Assembly (NCBI RefSeq): GCF_001425405.1
Contig: NZ_LMQP01000003.1
Location: forward strand, 344,428 to 387,655
Length of the DNA stretch: 43,228 nucleotides
Origin: Sphingomonas sp. Leaf412
GTDB taxonomy: Bacteria; Pseudomonadota; Alphaproteobacteria; Sphingomonadales; Sphingomonadaceae
Reading direction: 5' to 3'
Every line of letters starts with the position of its first letter. The first letter of the stretch is position 1. The notes below the pieces were generated by a model, which was not told the DNA's origin, did no database searches, and was given only the letters and a program-made list of their open reading frames with translations. Below, piece by piece: positions 1 to 7,753 of the stretch. The translations under genes were made by a program, and so were the position numbers.

Positions 1-33
1 CCTCACCCAACCCTCTCCCCGCAGGGGAGAGGG
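1..33. repeat. GC-rich intergenic hairpin repeat (family A)
   Basis: The window opens with the octamer CCTCACCC followed by a perfect 10-bp stem (11-20 with 24-33, loop GCA). The same octamer opens another element at 23463. It looks like a dispersed intergenic repeat that may also act as a terminator for a gene to the left of the window. Confidence 0.55.
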
Positions 34-172
34 CTTGCGCGGTAATCTGAACGGCCCCGCCGGATCCGCGACAGGCGGTTACACTTTCGTACGATCCTTG
101 CGAAACATCCGCGACGGTTGCGCCCTATTTCCTTTCCATCGGCTTCAAACGCCGGTGAAAAGGAGATTTATC

Positions 173-502
173 ATGAACCGCTTCAAGACCGCCTTCGTCG
201 CCGCGCTCACCATGGCCGCGGTCGCGGCGCCCGCCGTCGCGCAGGCCGCCCCGTGGCAGTCGATCAACCAGCGGCAGGCGCGGCTGGACCAGCGGATCGA
301 CCAGGGCATCCGTTCGGGCGCGCTGAACCGTAACGAGGCGTATCGCCTGCGCACCGATTTCCGCGGCCTCGCCAATCTGGAGCAGCGCTATCGCCGGTCC
401 AACGGGCTGTCGAACTGGGAACGGCAGGACCTGAACCGCCGCTTCGACGCGCTGAGCGCGCGCGTGAAGATCCAGAAGCGCGACCGCCAGTATCGCCGCT
501 GA
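173..502 (+). CDS. small secreted/periplasmic protein, unknown function
   Basis: This gene encodes 109 residues. The first ~25 form a clear Sec signal peptide (MNRFKTAFVAALTMAAVAAPAVAQAA cut near AQA). The mature part is short, polar and rich in Arg, Gln and Asn, with a helical pattern of RxxxLDxRI and RLRTDFRGLANLEQRYR segments. No catalytic motif is visible. Similar small Arg/Gln-rich periplasmic proteins are common in sphingomonads, but I cannot name a function. The start at 173 is supported by an AAAAGGAG ribosome site 7-8 bases upstream; an in-frame extension to 35 has no such site and would bury the signal peptide. It is a single gene, followed by a strong hairpin. Confidence 0.8.
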   Translation: MNRFKTAFVAALTMAAVAAPAVAQAAPWQSINQRQARLDQRIDQGIRSGALNRNEAYRLRTDFRGLANLEQRYRRSNGLSNWERQDLNRRFDALSARVKIQKRDRQYRR

Positions 503-513
503 CCCCGTCGCGC

Positions 514-536
514 GCCCCGCCGGTTTCCGGCGGGGC
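514..536 (+). terminator. stem-loop after the 173-502 gene
   Basis: A perfect 10-bp stem (GCCCCGCCGG, 514-523, with 527-536) and TTT loop begins 11 bases after the stop codon. No U-run follows, so it may be a weak or Rho-assisted terminator, or a transcript-stabilising hairpin. Confidence 0.55.
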
Positions 537-605
537 GTTGCGCGTGCGCAACCAAATCGTCGTGCCGATCATTCGTCCCGTCGTGAAGGCAATGGGAGAA
601 TGATG

Positions 606-1022
606 ATGAAGGCGATGATGCTGGCCGCCATCGGCGGCGCCGCGATGCTCGCGGGATGTTCCACCTACGGCGACGGTTACGGTCCGCGCAACGCGGGCTA
701 CAACGGCTGGGGCGCGTACGACTACAACCGTGCCGATCCGGCGGCGGGCGGCTATTACGCCGATCGCTACTATCGCGACGCGCCGACCTATCGCGAGCGT
801 CGGCTGTCGCGGCGCGACCGCGTGTATGCCGGACAGGACGGCCGCTATTACTGCCGCCGCAGCGACGGGACGACCGGCCTGATCGTCGGCGGCCTGGCGG
901 GCGGTGCGCTGGGCTCGATCATCTCTCCCGGCGGATCGGGCCTGCTCGGCGCCCTGCTGGGCGGCGCGGGCGGTGCGGCACTGGGCCAGTCGGTCGATCG
1001 CAACAACGTGCGCTGCCGCTAA
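606..1022 (+). CDS. glycine-zipper lipoprotein, 17 kDa surface antigen-like
   Basis: The product is an outer-envelope lipoprotein of about 138 residues. A signal peptide ends in the lipobox LAGC, and a Tyr/Arg/Asp-rich spacer follows. The C-terminal third carries a glycine-zipper membrane motif (TTGLIVGGLAGGALGSII, then GLLGALLGGAGGAALGQ), as in the Rick_17kDa_Anti/glycine-zipper 2TM family. Such proteins sit in the outer membrane and are linked to envelope integrity, without a defined enzymatic role. Three consecutive ATG codons occur at 600, 603 and 606. The GGGAGA ribosome site at 594-599 abuts the first, so 606 (or 603) is the likelier start. The stop overlaps the stop of the convergent hydrolase gene. 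Confidence 0.8.
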   Translation: MKAMMLAAIGGAAMLAGCSTYGDGYGPRNAGYNGWGAYDYNRADPAAGGYYADRYYRDAPTYRERRLSRRDRVYAGQDGRYYCRRSDGTTGLIVGGLAGGALGSIISPGGSGLLGALLGGAGGAALGQSVDRNNVRCR

Positions 1023-1975
1023 CGCAGCGGGCGACCCGAATCCTTCCAGCGATCGAGGATCGTGGATTCGGGCAGCCGTTGCTCCGGCGCGACCGGGGCG
1101 AGGGGTGCGCCGCTGGTGACATAGCGGTCGCGCATGTCGGGCGGCGGCGGCGCGGGTGGCGTCGTCGCCGCTTCCGGTACCGCCTGCGTCGATCGAAGGT
1201 GCGGTCCCGGCACCGGTTCGCCACCGCGATACCGCTGCACGAAGGCGGCGGCGGTGCCCCAGAACCCCTTCCACCGGTGGAAGAAATGGGCGCCGACCGC
1301 GTCGGTCATCACCAGCGTCCGGTTCCACGCGGGCGTGACCGCGAACGTATGGTAATGCGTCGCAAGGCCCACGGGCGTGTACACCAGCCCGTTCAGGACC
1401 GCCGCCGCATTGCGCGTCGCCCGTGCCCAGCCGCCGCGCGCGGGCGCCCGCGCCATCGCGCCGTCGCAGGCGAAGCTGAACTGGCACACCGATCTTTCAG
1501 AGCCCTGATACACCACGCCGCAGATCGTGGCGGGGAAGGCGGGGTGGCGCACGCGGTTCAGCACGACCTGTGCCACCGCCTGCTGCCCCGCATCGCTTTC
1601 GCTCGCCGCCTCGTAATAGACCGCGGTGGCAAGGCAATCGAGCGCGCGACCGCGGTCGACCGGCGCGATCCCCGACAGCGAGAAGGCGCGCGCGGGTGCG
1701 GTGGTCGGCGCGCTGCCCGCGATCGGCAGCGGCGGTAGCGGCGTGGTGCCCGTCACCCCGCGCGCAGGGGAAGCGAGCGCATAGGATGCCGGAGGCGACG
1801 GTGCCGGGCGCGGCGCGGCAGGAATCGCGCGGTCGATCGCCGCCGGGGGAGGCGCAGGCACGGGCGCCAGCAACCGCAGCCCGGCCTGTGCGGCAAGCAC
1901 GCCCCCCGCCAGCACCACCGCGCCCCACACGGCCAGTGCGGCATGGACAAGCGGAAAGGGGCGGGGCGGGGTCAC
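1019..1975 (-). CDS. SleB-family cell wall hydrolase (Hydrolase_2)
   Basis: This 318-residue protein has an N-terminal membrane anchor or signal (residues ~8-35), a Pro/Ala-rich linker to ~105, and a SleB/Hydrolase_2 domain at ~108-220. The signature RALDCLATAVYYEA (Glu122 is the expected catalytic acid), QQAVAQVVLNRVRHP and CQFSFACDG are visible, as is the HYHTFAVTPAW block. The family cleaves peptidoglycan glycan strands as lytic transglycosylases or amidases and is well known from spore cortex lysis; in Gram-negatives it acts in the periplasm on wall turnover. The start is GTG at 1975; no good ribosome site is evident, so the N-terminus is uncertain. Its stop codon overlaps that of the lipoprotein gene converging from the other strand. 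Confidence 0.82.
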   Translation of the reverse strand: MTPPRPFPLVHAALAVWGAVVLAGGVLAAQAGLRLLAPVPAPPPAAIDRAIPAAPRPAPSPPASYALASPARGVTGTTPLPPLPIAGSAPTTAPARAFSLSGIAPVDRGRALDCLATAVYYEAASESDAGQQAVAQVVLNRVRHPAFPATICGVVYQGSERSVCQFSFACDGAMARAPARGGWARATRNAAAVLNGLVYTPVGLATHYHTFAVTPAWNRTLVMTDAVGAHFFHRWKGFWGTAAAFVQRYRGGEPVPGPHLRSTQAVPEAATTPPAPPPPDMRDRYVTSGAPLAPVAPEQRLPESTILDRWKDSGRPLR

Positions 1976-2028
1976 GCGCCGCCCATACCCGCTATCTCCT
2001 TACATCTGCTTGCCGAACCGCGGTCGGA

Positions 2029-2223
2029 TCACCCCTTCCTGTCGCGGTTCGCGAACAGCACCGCGGCGGCGACCGCGGCGGAGCCGATGCCGACGCCCAG
2101 GCCGATCTTGCCCAATTGCCAGTGACGCTCGCGCCGCTCCGCCGCGGCCTTTTCCGCGCCCGCGCCCTCGTTCGCCTTCGCCGCGGCGACCGTGGCGAGG
2201 ATTTCGTTGGGTTCGTCGGTCAT
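2029..2223 (-). CDS. 64-residue membrane-anchored small protein, tgt operon
   Basis: A small protein begins at the ATG at 2223, which overlaps the tgt stop codon as ATGA (2220-2223), indicating translational coupling. Residues 1-37 are charged and helical ([22 protein letters not shown], shown in part). Residues ~39-58 form one hydrophobic segment ([19 protein letters not shown]) and the tail is NRDRKG, so it is probably a tail-type membrane anchor with a cytoplasmic N-terminus. I recognise no family. It is the last gene of the EF-hand/tgt operon; no link to tRNA modification can be inferred beyond position. Confidence 0.65.
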   Translation of the reverse strand: MTDEPNEILATVAAAKANEGAGAEKAAAERRERHWQLGKIGLGVGIGSAAVAAAVLFANRDRKG

Positions 2224-3362
2224 CGTTTCTGCTCTCCCTTGCCCGCGGCATACAGCGCGCGGAAATCGTTGGCGAACGTGGTCAGCCGCCCGGCCGCGAT
2301 CGCGGCGCGCAGGTCGGCCATCAACGCCTGATAGAAGGCGATATTGTGTTCCGTCATCAGCATCGCGCCCAGCATCTCCGCGCTGCGGACCAGATGGTGC
2401 AGGTACGCGCGGCTCCACGTCGCGCACACGCTGCACGCGCATTCGGGGTCGAGCGGGCCGGTATCCTCCGCGAAGCGGGCGTTGCGGATGTTGATCGGGC
2501 CGGTGCGGGTGAACGCCTGCCCCGTGCGCCCCGATCGCGTCGGCAGGACGCAGTCGAACATGTCGACCCCGCGTTCCACCGCGCCGACGATGTCGTCGGG
2601 CTTGCCCACCCCCATCAGGTAGCGGGGGCGATCCGCGGGCAATTGTCGCGGCGCGTAATCGAGGCAGGCGAACATCGCCTCCTGCCCCTCGCCCACCGCC
2701 AGTCCGCCGATGGCATAGCCGTCGAAGCCGATGTCGATCAGCGCGTCGGCGGACCAGCGGCGCAGCCCCTCGTCCAGCGCGCCCTGCTGGATGCCGAACA
2801 CCGCGTTGCGCGACGCATGGTCGCCGCCCGCGTCGAACGCGTCGCGGCTGCGCCGCGCCCAGCGCATCGAGCGTTCCATCGCCGCCGCCTGCACCTCGCG
2901 CGGCGAGGTCGTCGGGACCAGTTCGTCGAACGCCATGACGATGTTCGACCCCAGCAGCCGCTGGATCTCGATCGAGCGTTCGGGGGTCAGCAGGTGCTTC
3001 GTCCCGTCAAGGTGGCTGGCGAACGCCACGCCCTCCTCGCTCCGCTTCGTCAGCGCGGACAGGCTCATCACCTGATAGCCGCCCGAATCGGTCAGGATCG
3101 GCCGGTCCCAGCCCATGAAGTCGTGCAAGCCCCCCAGCCGCGCGACCCGCTCCGCGCCGGGGCGCAGCATGAGGTGATAGGTATTGCCCAGGATCACGTC
3201 CGCGCCGGTCGCGCGCACGTCCGCGGGCTTCATCGCCTTCACCGTGGCGGCGGTGCCGACGGGCATGAACGCGGGCGTGCGGATGTCGCCGCGCTCCATC
3301 GCCAGGACGCCCGTGCGCGCACGCCCGTCGGTGGCGTGGATATCGAAGGCGACGCGCGTCAT
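2220..3362 (-). CDS. tgt: queuine tRNA-ribosyltransferase (tRNA-guanine transglycosylase)
   Basis: TGT exchanges guanine at position 34 of GUN-anticodon tRNAs for the preQ1 base in queuosine synthesis. The 380-residue length is normal for the bacterial enzyme. The motifs are all present: [11 protein letters not shown], the catalytic Asp in [12 protein letters not shown] (~Asp92), the second Asp in [16 protein letters not shown], the substrate-binding GGLAVGE, and the zinc site CACSVC followed by a downstream His (YLHHL). The sequence closely follows the pattern known from the Zymomonas mobilis enzyme, also a sphingomonad. The gene lies between an EF-hand gene and a small membrane-protein gene, with ATGA overlaps at both ends, so the three are probably cotranscribed. 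queA is not seen in the window. Confidence 0.97.
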   Translation of the reverse strand: MTRVAFDIHATDGRARTGVLAMERGDIRTPAFMPVGTAATVKAMKPADVRATGADVILGNTYHLMLRPGAERVARLGGLHDFMGWDRPILTDSGGYQVMSLSALTKRSEEGVAFASHLDGTKHLLTPERSIEIQRLLGSNIVMAFDELVPTTSPREVQAAAMERSMRWARRSRDAFDAGGDHASRNAVFGIQQGALDEGLRRWSADALIDIGFDGYAIGGLAVGEGQEAMFACLDYAPRQLPADRPRYLMGVGKPDDIVGAVERGVDMFDCVLPTRSGRTGQAFTRTGPINIRNARFAEDTGPLDPECACSVCATWSRAYLHHLVRSAEMLGAMLMTEHNIAFYQALMADLRAAIAAGRLTTFANDFRALYAAGKGEQKR

Positions 3363-3883
3363 CGCCGCGGCGGTCGCCCGCGGGGCGGCTGCGACGGCTT
3401 CTCGCCGGGCTTCGGCCCCTGCGTCGGCCCGTTGGCGCCGATCGGCCCGGTGCGATAGGTGACGAGTTCGGCGCGGCTTATCAGTTTGTCCCCGTCGCGA
3501 TCGTAGCGCGCGAACAGGCGGCTGAAATGATCCTGCATCTCGTTCAGCGTGACCTTGTCGTCCTGATCGCGGTCGACCTCGTACGGGCTGGGCAGGGCGG
3601 CGCGATCGCCCAGGTAGCGCAGCGCCCAGTCGGAAAAGGCGATGTAGCGCATCGTGCCCGTCTTCCCCGTGTCGATCGCCTCGAACGACGTCTTCACGCC
3701 CGACAGCAGTTCGGACCGGTCGACCATCGCATCGTCGTCGGCATCGAACGTGGCGATCAGCATCGCGACCGGCTCCACCACCATCGTCGCGGGCGTCTGC
3801 GGCGTGGCGGGCAGCGGGCCGGACACGATGATCGGCGGCGCTTCCTGCGGCACGGCGGCGGCGAGCAGGAGGGGGAGGATCAT
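3359..3883 (-). CDS. secreted EF-hand calcium-binding protein
   Basis: The 174-residue product has a short hydrophobic N-terminus ([17 protein letters not shown]) that looks like a signal peptide, then at least three EF-hand-type loops: [24 protein letters not shown] and [12 protein letters not shown]. The Asp/Asn at loop positions 1, 3 and 5 and the Glu at position 12 are kept, so calcium binding is likely. The tail is a Pro/Arg/Gly-rich extension (PRGRPPRR). A GGAGG-like ribosome site precedes the ATG at 3883. It is the first gene of the tgt operon; its stop overlaps the tgt start as ATGA. Its role is unknown; periplasmic calcium binding is the inference. Confidence 0.8.
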   Translation of the reverse strand: MILPLLLAAAVPQEAPPIIVSGPLPATPQTPATMVVEPVAMLIATFDADDDAMVDRSELLSGVKTSFEAIDTGKTGTMRYIAFSDWALRYLGDRAALPSPYEVDRDQDDKVTLNEMQDHFSRLFARYDRDGDKLISRAELVTYRTGPIGANGPTQGPKPGEKPSQPPRGRPPRR

Positions 3884-3997
3884 GCGGGATTACCTTGGGG
3901 AACGCGGGAACGCGGCGTGACTAGCATGGCGATCCGGGCGAAACGATGGCGAGCTTTCGCCGTGTGACCATTCGTCATTGCGAGCATGAAACGGCGT

Positions 3998-4813
3998 TCA
4001 CGCGATCCCGAACGGCACCACGCGGTTGGATTGCGTATGCCCCACCTCCGCGCGGCCGAGGTACGGCACCCCCATGTCGCGGCACCAGCGCGCCATCATC
4101 GTCTCCAGCGTCTCGCCCCATTTCGGCTCGTTCTCCCCCACGTCGGTCACCGCGCCCAGCCGGACGCCCGCGATGCTGCGCAACTGGGTCGCGTTGGCCA
4201 TCGTGAACAGCATCCGGTCGATCGCGTACATCGCCTCCGACACTTCCTCCACGATCAGGACATGGTCGGCCAGGTCGGGCAGATAGGGCGTGCCGATCAG
4301 CGCGGTCAGGATCGACAGGTTGAACGCCGCCGCCGGGCGCCCGTCGAGGCCGGGTTCCAGCGCGGTGCGATCCTTTCGCGCCATCCACGCCAGCGCGCGC
4401 GCGACGGTGGCGTCGCCCTGCTTGCGGCGGATGTCGGCGGGCATCGGGCCGTGGACCGGCCGCCCGATGCGGCGCGCATATAACGCGCCTAGCAGGAAGC
4501 CGACGTCGGAATAGCCCATGTACGTCTTGTGCCGCGCCGCCTCGCCCAGCTTCGGCATGATCTCCGCCAGGATACGGTTCGATCCGTAGCCGCCGCGCAG
4601 GAACCACAGGGCGTCGATCGACGGATCGTTGGCATATTGCAGGAACGCCGCCGCGCGCGTCGCGTCCGACCCCGCGAAATGCCCGTCGTGGTCGTAGCAT
4701 TGCGGATGGAAGATCAGGTCGACCTCCGGATAGGCGACCGCGGCGAAGGCGGCGACGGGCGCGATCACGTCCGGGTTCGCCACGCTGCTGGAAGCCAGGA
4801 CCCCGATCTTCAT
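3998..4813 (-). CDS. LD-carboxypeptidase, peptidase family S66
   Basis: S66 LD-carboxypeptidases remove the terminal D-Ala from muropeptide tetrapeptides in the cytoplasm, a step of peptidoglycan recycling. In this 271-residue protein the Ser-Glu-His triad can be placed at Ser102 (TYMGYSDVGF), Glu189/190 (IVEEVSEA) and His259 (EVGHTQSN), and the WFLRGGYGSNR block is typical. I chose the ATG at 4813 (MKIGVLASS). The open frame runs on to 4921, but that part is only the translated intergenic repeat. The gene is divergent from a Mur-ligase-family gene 131 bases away, which fits a cell-wall recycling role. Confidence 0.87.
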   Translation of the reverse strand: MKIGVLASSSVANPDVIAPVAAFAAVAYPEVDLIFHPQCYDHDGHFAGSDATRAAAFLQYANDPSIDALWFLRGGYGSNRILAEIMPKLGEAARHKTYMGYSDVGFLLGALYARRIGRPVHGPMPADIRRKQGDATVARALAWMARKDRTALEPGLDGRPAAAFNLSILTALIGTPYLPDLADHVLIVEEVSEAMYAIDRMLFTMANATQLRSIAGVRLGAVTDVGENEPKWGETLETMMARWCRDMGVPYLGRAEVGHTQSNRVVPFGIA

Positions 4814-4840
4814 TCTCGCGCTCCATTCGAACCGATCGTG

Positions 4841-4888
4841 CTCCCGCGACGGCGGGAGCCCAGTCTGGATCCCCGCCTTCGCGGGGAT
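4841..4888. repeat. double-hairpin intergenic repeat (family C)
   Basis: Two short palindromes lie back to back: CTCCCGCGACGGCGGGAG at 4841-4858 and ATCCCCGCCTTCGCGGGGAT at 4869-4888. In translation they give the AKAGIQ-type peptide often wrongly added to bacterial proteins. The element sits in the divergent gap between the LD-carboxypeptidase and Mur ligase genes. Confidence 0.7.
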
Positions 4889-4944
4889 ACACGTGCGACG
4901 GGTCAGCTTGCCCCCCCGCACGTTAATCGCGATAGCCCGACATC

Positions 4945-6348
4945 ATGCAGGACAGCAATGTATCGGGCGCGCGCTTCTTCCTCGTCGGGATCGGCGGATC
5001 GGGGATGATGCCGCTGGCGATGATCCTCGCCGGGCGCGGTGCGATCGTCGCGGGCTCCGACCGCGGGCTGGATCAGGGCCGCGTGCCCGCCAAGTTCGAC
5101 GCGCTGACCGCGCTGGGCATCGCGCTCCACCCGCAGGACGGCAGCGGGATCGTGTCGCCTGAGCAGGTCGTCGTCGCCAGCGCGGCGGTGGAGGACAATG
5201 TGGCCGATATCGTCGCCGCCACGCGCCTCAATTGCCGCCGGATGTCGCGCGCGGACCTGAACGCCGCGCTGTTCAACGCCGCCGCGCTGCCGATCGGCGT
5301 CGCGGGGACCAGCGGGAAATCCAGCGTCACCGGCATGATCGCCGCGATCCTGTATGCCGAGGGACGCGACCCCACGGTCATGAACGGCGCGGTGATGAAG
5401 GATTTCGCGCGCGCCGACCGCCCCTTCGCCAGCGCGCTGGTGGGCGAGGGCGACGCCTATGTCAGCGAGGTGGACGAAAGCGACGGATCGATCGCGTTGT
5501 ACGCGCCGCGGGTCGCGGTGCTGAACAACGTCAGCCTGGACCACAAGTCGCTGGAGGAGCTGAACCGCCTGTTCGGCGACTTCATCGGCAAGGCGGGCCA
5601 CGCGGTCGTGAACGCCGACAATCCCGATGCCGCCGCGCTGGCGACGACGCTGCCCGCGGCGCGCGTCACGCGCTTCTCGCTGCGCGGCGACGCCGATCTC
5701 GTCGCGACCGATATCGAGGAGCGGCCGTTCGCGGTGTCGTTCACGCTGGGCGCCCACCGCGTCGATTTGCAGGTGCCCGGCCGCCACAATGTCGCGAACG
5801 CGCTCGCCGCGATCGGGGCGAGCGTCGCCGCCGGGGTCCCGCTCGACCGCGCCTGCGCCGCGATCGGCACCTTCACCGGCCTGCGCCGTCGCTTCGATCT
5901 CGTCGGAGAAGCGAAAGGCGTCGCGGTGATCGACGATTTCGGGCACAACCCGGACAAGATCGCCGCCACGCTCGACACGCTCCACGCCTTCCCCGGCCGC
6001 ATCCTCGCGCTGTTCCAGCCGCACGGCTACGGCCCGTTGAAGGTGATGCGCGGCGAGCTGGTCGCGATGCTGGCGGCGAAGCTGGGGGCGCAGGACGAAC
6101 TGGTCCTGTGCGATCCCGTCTACCAGGGCGGCACCGTGGTGCGCGAGGTGACGAGCGCCGACATCGTCCGCGACCTGACGCTGGCGGGCGCGACCGCGCG
6201 ACACATCGCGTCGCGCGAGGCGGCGGCGGCGCATCTGGTCGCCGTCGCCCGTCCCGGCGACCGCATCGTCGTGATGGGCGCGCGGGACGATACGCTGAGC
6301 CTGCTGGCGGCGGACATCGTGCGCGCGCTCGATGGAAAGGACGCTTGA
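4945..6348 (+). CDS. Mur ligase family protein (MurC/Mpl-like)
   Basis: This 467-residue protein has the three-domain layout of Mur ligases. It shows an N-terminal Rossmann motif LVGIGGSGMMPLA (~13-25), an ATP-binding P-loop GTSGKSS (121-127), the SEVDESDGS block (174-182), NNVSLDH (194-200), PGRHNVANA (278-286) and a C-terminal DDFGHNPDKIAATL (330-343). The nearest relatives by eye are MurC (UDP-MurNAc:L-Ala ligase) and Mpl, which reattaches the recycled tripeptide to UDP-MurNAc. The P-loop lacks the usual GTHGKTTT and the C-domain has GHNP rather than GHHP, so it is not an ordinary MurC. The divergent LD-carboxypeptidase gene favours an Mpl-like recycling role, but the substrate is open. 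Confidence 0.8.
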   Translation: MQDSNVSGARFFLVGIGGSGMMPLAMILAGRGAIVAGSDRGLDQGRVPAKFDALTALGIALHPQDGSGIVSPEQVVVASAAVEDNVADIVAATRLNCRRMSRADLNAALFNAAALPIGVAGTSGKSSVTGMIAAILYAEGRDPTVMNGAVMKDFARADRPFASALVGEGDAYVSEVDESDGSIALYAPRVAVLNNVSLDHKSLEELNRLFGDFIGKAGHAVVNADNPDAAALATTLPAARVTRFSLRGDADLVATDIEERPFAVSFTLGAHRVDLQVPGRHNVANALAAIGASVAAGVPLDRACAAIGTFTGLRRRFDLVGEAKGVAVIDDFGHNPDKIAATLDTLHAFPGRILALFQPHGYGPLKVMRGELVAMLAAKLGAQDELVLCDPVYQGGTVVREVTSADIVRDLTLAGATARHIASREAAAAHLVAVARPGDRIVVMGARDDTLSLLAADIVRALDGKDA

Positions 6349-6380
6349 CGTAAAGCGAGCTTGTCATGTAAAGCGTGCTT
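6343..6380. promoter_or_regulatory. tandem palindromic operator candidate before the XRE operon
   Basis: Two copies of GTAAAGCGwGCTT lie 18 bp apart (6350-6362 and 6368-6380). Each contains AAGC-NN-GCTT, and a further GCTT arm begins at 6343. TTGACG at 6345-6350 could be a -35 box inside the array. It lies 24 bp before the start of the membrane-protein/XRE pair, as expected for an autoregulated operator. The start of the array overlaps the end of the Mur ligase gene. Confidence 0.5.
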
Positions 6381-6403
6381 CACACAACGAAGGAGCGCGA
6401 CTC

Positions 6404-6805
6404 ATGTCCTCGACCCCGGCCCAGCGCCGCTACAACCGCGACGTCCTGCAATTCAGCGCCGCCTACGCCGTGCTCCTGTTCGCCGCGATCTGGCTGTTCC
6501 GGCATCATATCGCCGTCGGGCCGCTCGCGCTCTTCGCCGCGCTGCTACCCGCCTTGCCGATCATCGGGATCTTCGCCGCGATCGGCCGCTACATCGTGGC
6601 GGAACGCGACGAATATCAGCGGATGCTGGTGATCCGGCAGACGCTCGTCGCCAGCGGCCTCGCGCTCACGATCGCGACCGCATGGGGCTTCATGGAAAGC
6701 TTCGGCGTCGCGCGGCACGTCGATGCCTATTGGATCGCGGTCGTGTGGTTCGCGGGGCTTGGCCTGGGCGCGTGCGTCAACCGGGTGCTGGAGCGGCGCG
6801 TGTGA
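6404..6805 (+). CDS. four-helix inner-membrane protein paired with XRE regulator
   Basis: The 134-residue product has about four predicted membrane helices (roughly residues 16-33, 38-62, 80-98 and 105-125) with a short charged loop RYIVAERDEYQRMLVIR between helices 2 and 3. The start at 6404 (MSSTPAQRRYNRD) has a GGAG ribosome site; the in-frame upstream extension is made of translated operator repeats and is rejected. No enzymatic motif is seen. It overlaps the following XRE-regulator gene by GTGA. Small multi-span proteins paired with a short XRE regulator recur in many bacteria, and the pair may form a membrane-linked regulatory unit, but its signal is unknown. Confidence 0.75.
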   Translation: MSSTPAQRRYNRDVLQFSAAYAVLLFAAIWLFRHHIAVGPLALFAALLPALPIIGIFAAIGRYIVAERDEYQRMLVIRQTLVASGLALTIATAWGFMESFGVARHVDAYWIAVVWFAGLGLGACVNRVLERRV

Positions 6806-7005
6806 CGAACCACCTGCGCGACCTGCGCGCGCAACGCGGGTGGAGCCAGCAGCATCTGGCGGACCTGCTGGAGGTCAGCCGCCAGAGCGTCAACGCGATC
6901 GAGACCGGGCGCTACGACCCCTCGCTCCCGCTCGCCTTCCGCATCGCCGAACTGTTCGACCTCGGCATCGAGGCGGTGTTCGTCAGCCCGTCGAAGCCCG
7001 GGTGA
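6802..7005 (+). CDS. short XRE-family transcriptional regulator
   Basis: This 67-residue protein is essentially a single Cro/CI-type helix-turn-helix: LRDLRAQRGWSQQHLADLLE, then VSRQSVNAIETGRYDPSLPLAFRIAELF, closely following the pattern of short YozG-like XRE regulators. The start is GTG at 6802, overlapping the stop of the membrane-protein gene as GTGA (6802-6805), so translation is coupled. It probably represses its own operon through the AAGC/GCTT repeats at 6343-6380. There is no effector domain, so any signal would have to come from the membrane partner or from protein level. Confidence 0.85.
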   Translation: MTNHLRDLRAQRGWSQQHLADLLEVSRQSVNAIETGRYDPSLPLAFRIAELFDLGIEAVFVSPSKPG

Positions 7006-7036
7006 CGGCCTGCGCGGGGACGCCTATATCCGGTCG

Positions 7037-7753
7037 ATGACCGAGCCACAGCGTCCCCGCATCGCCTTCCACCTGACGCAGGGCCGCGGGCCGACGATCG
7101 TCTTCCTGCCCGGCTATGCCAGCGACATGCAGGGGACGAAGGCGCTGGCGCTGGAGGGATGGGCGCGCGACACGGGGCGCGGATTCCTGCGCTTCGACTA
7201 TGCCGGTTGCGGGCAGAGCGAGGGCGCGTTCGAGGAACAGTCGCTGGCCGACTGGCGCGACGATGCGGTCGCGATGATCGACGCGGCGACGACCGGCCCG
7301 GTCGTGCTGGTGGGCAGCTCGATGGGCGGCTGGATCGCGCTGCTGGTGGCGCAGGCGCTGGGCGACCGCATCGCCGCGCTGGTCGGCATCGCGCCCGCGC
7401 CCGACTTCACCGACTGGGGCTTCAGCCAGGAGGAGAAACTGTACCTCCTCCAGCACGGGCGCCTGGAACGCCCCAATCCCTACGGCCCCGAACCCACCGT
7501 CTATACCCGCCGCTTCTGGCAATCGGGGGAGGCGAACCGCGTGATGGCGGGGCCGATCGCGTTCGATGGTCCGGTGCGCTTCCTCCAGGGGCAGCAGGAC
7601 ACCGACGTGCCGTGGCACCGTACCGTCGCGCTGGCGGGCCTGATCCGTTCGCCGCACGTTCAGACGTGGCTGGTCAAGGACGGCGGCCACCGCCTCTCGC
7701 GCGAGGACGATATCGCGTTGCTGATCCGGGCGGTCGAGGACGTCGTGCCATGA
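7037..7753 (+). CDS. alpha/beta hydrolase (ABHD10/acyl-thioesterase-like)
   Basis: The 238-residue protein is a cytoplasmic alpha/beta hydrolase without signal peptide. It shows an oxyanion block IVFLPGYASDMQGTKA, the FDYAGCGQSEG turn, the nucleophile elbow VGSSMGGW (Ser95), an acid region FLQGQQDTDVPW and the catalytic His in KDGGHRLSRED. The length and the DMQGTKA feature resemble the ABHD10/serine-hydrolase thioesterase group, but substrate cannot be read from sequence. It heads a run of coupled genes: its stop overlaps the next start as ATGA (7750-7753), followed by a TPR gene and the glyoxalase genes. A link to thioester or lactoylglutathione metabolism is only a guess. Confidence 0.85.
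   Translation: MTEPQRPRIAFHLTQGRGPTIVFLPGYASDMQGTKALALEGWARDTGRGFLRFDYAGCGQSEGAFEEQSLADWRDDAVAMIDAATTGPVVLVGSSMGGWIALLVAQALGDRIAALVGIAPAPDFTDWGFSQEEKLYLLQHGRLERPNPYGPEPTVYTRRFWQSGEANRVMAGPIAFDGPVRFLQGQQDTDVPWHRTVALAGLIRSPHVQTWLVKDGGHRLSREDDIALLIRAVEDVVP

Noticed and set aside
2010..3458. A 482-codon plus-strand open frame opposite tgt
   Set aside because: It is antisense to a certain gene and has a shadow-type composition.
4814..4921. A longer N-terminus for the LD-carboxypeptidase
   Set aside because: The added residues (CIPAKAGIQ...) are translated intergenic repeat.
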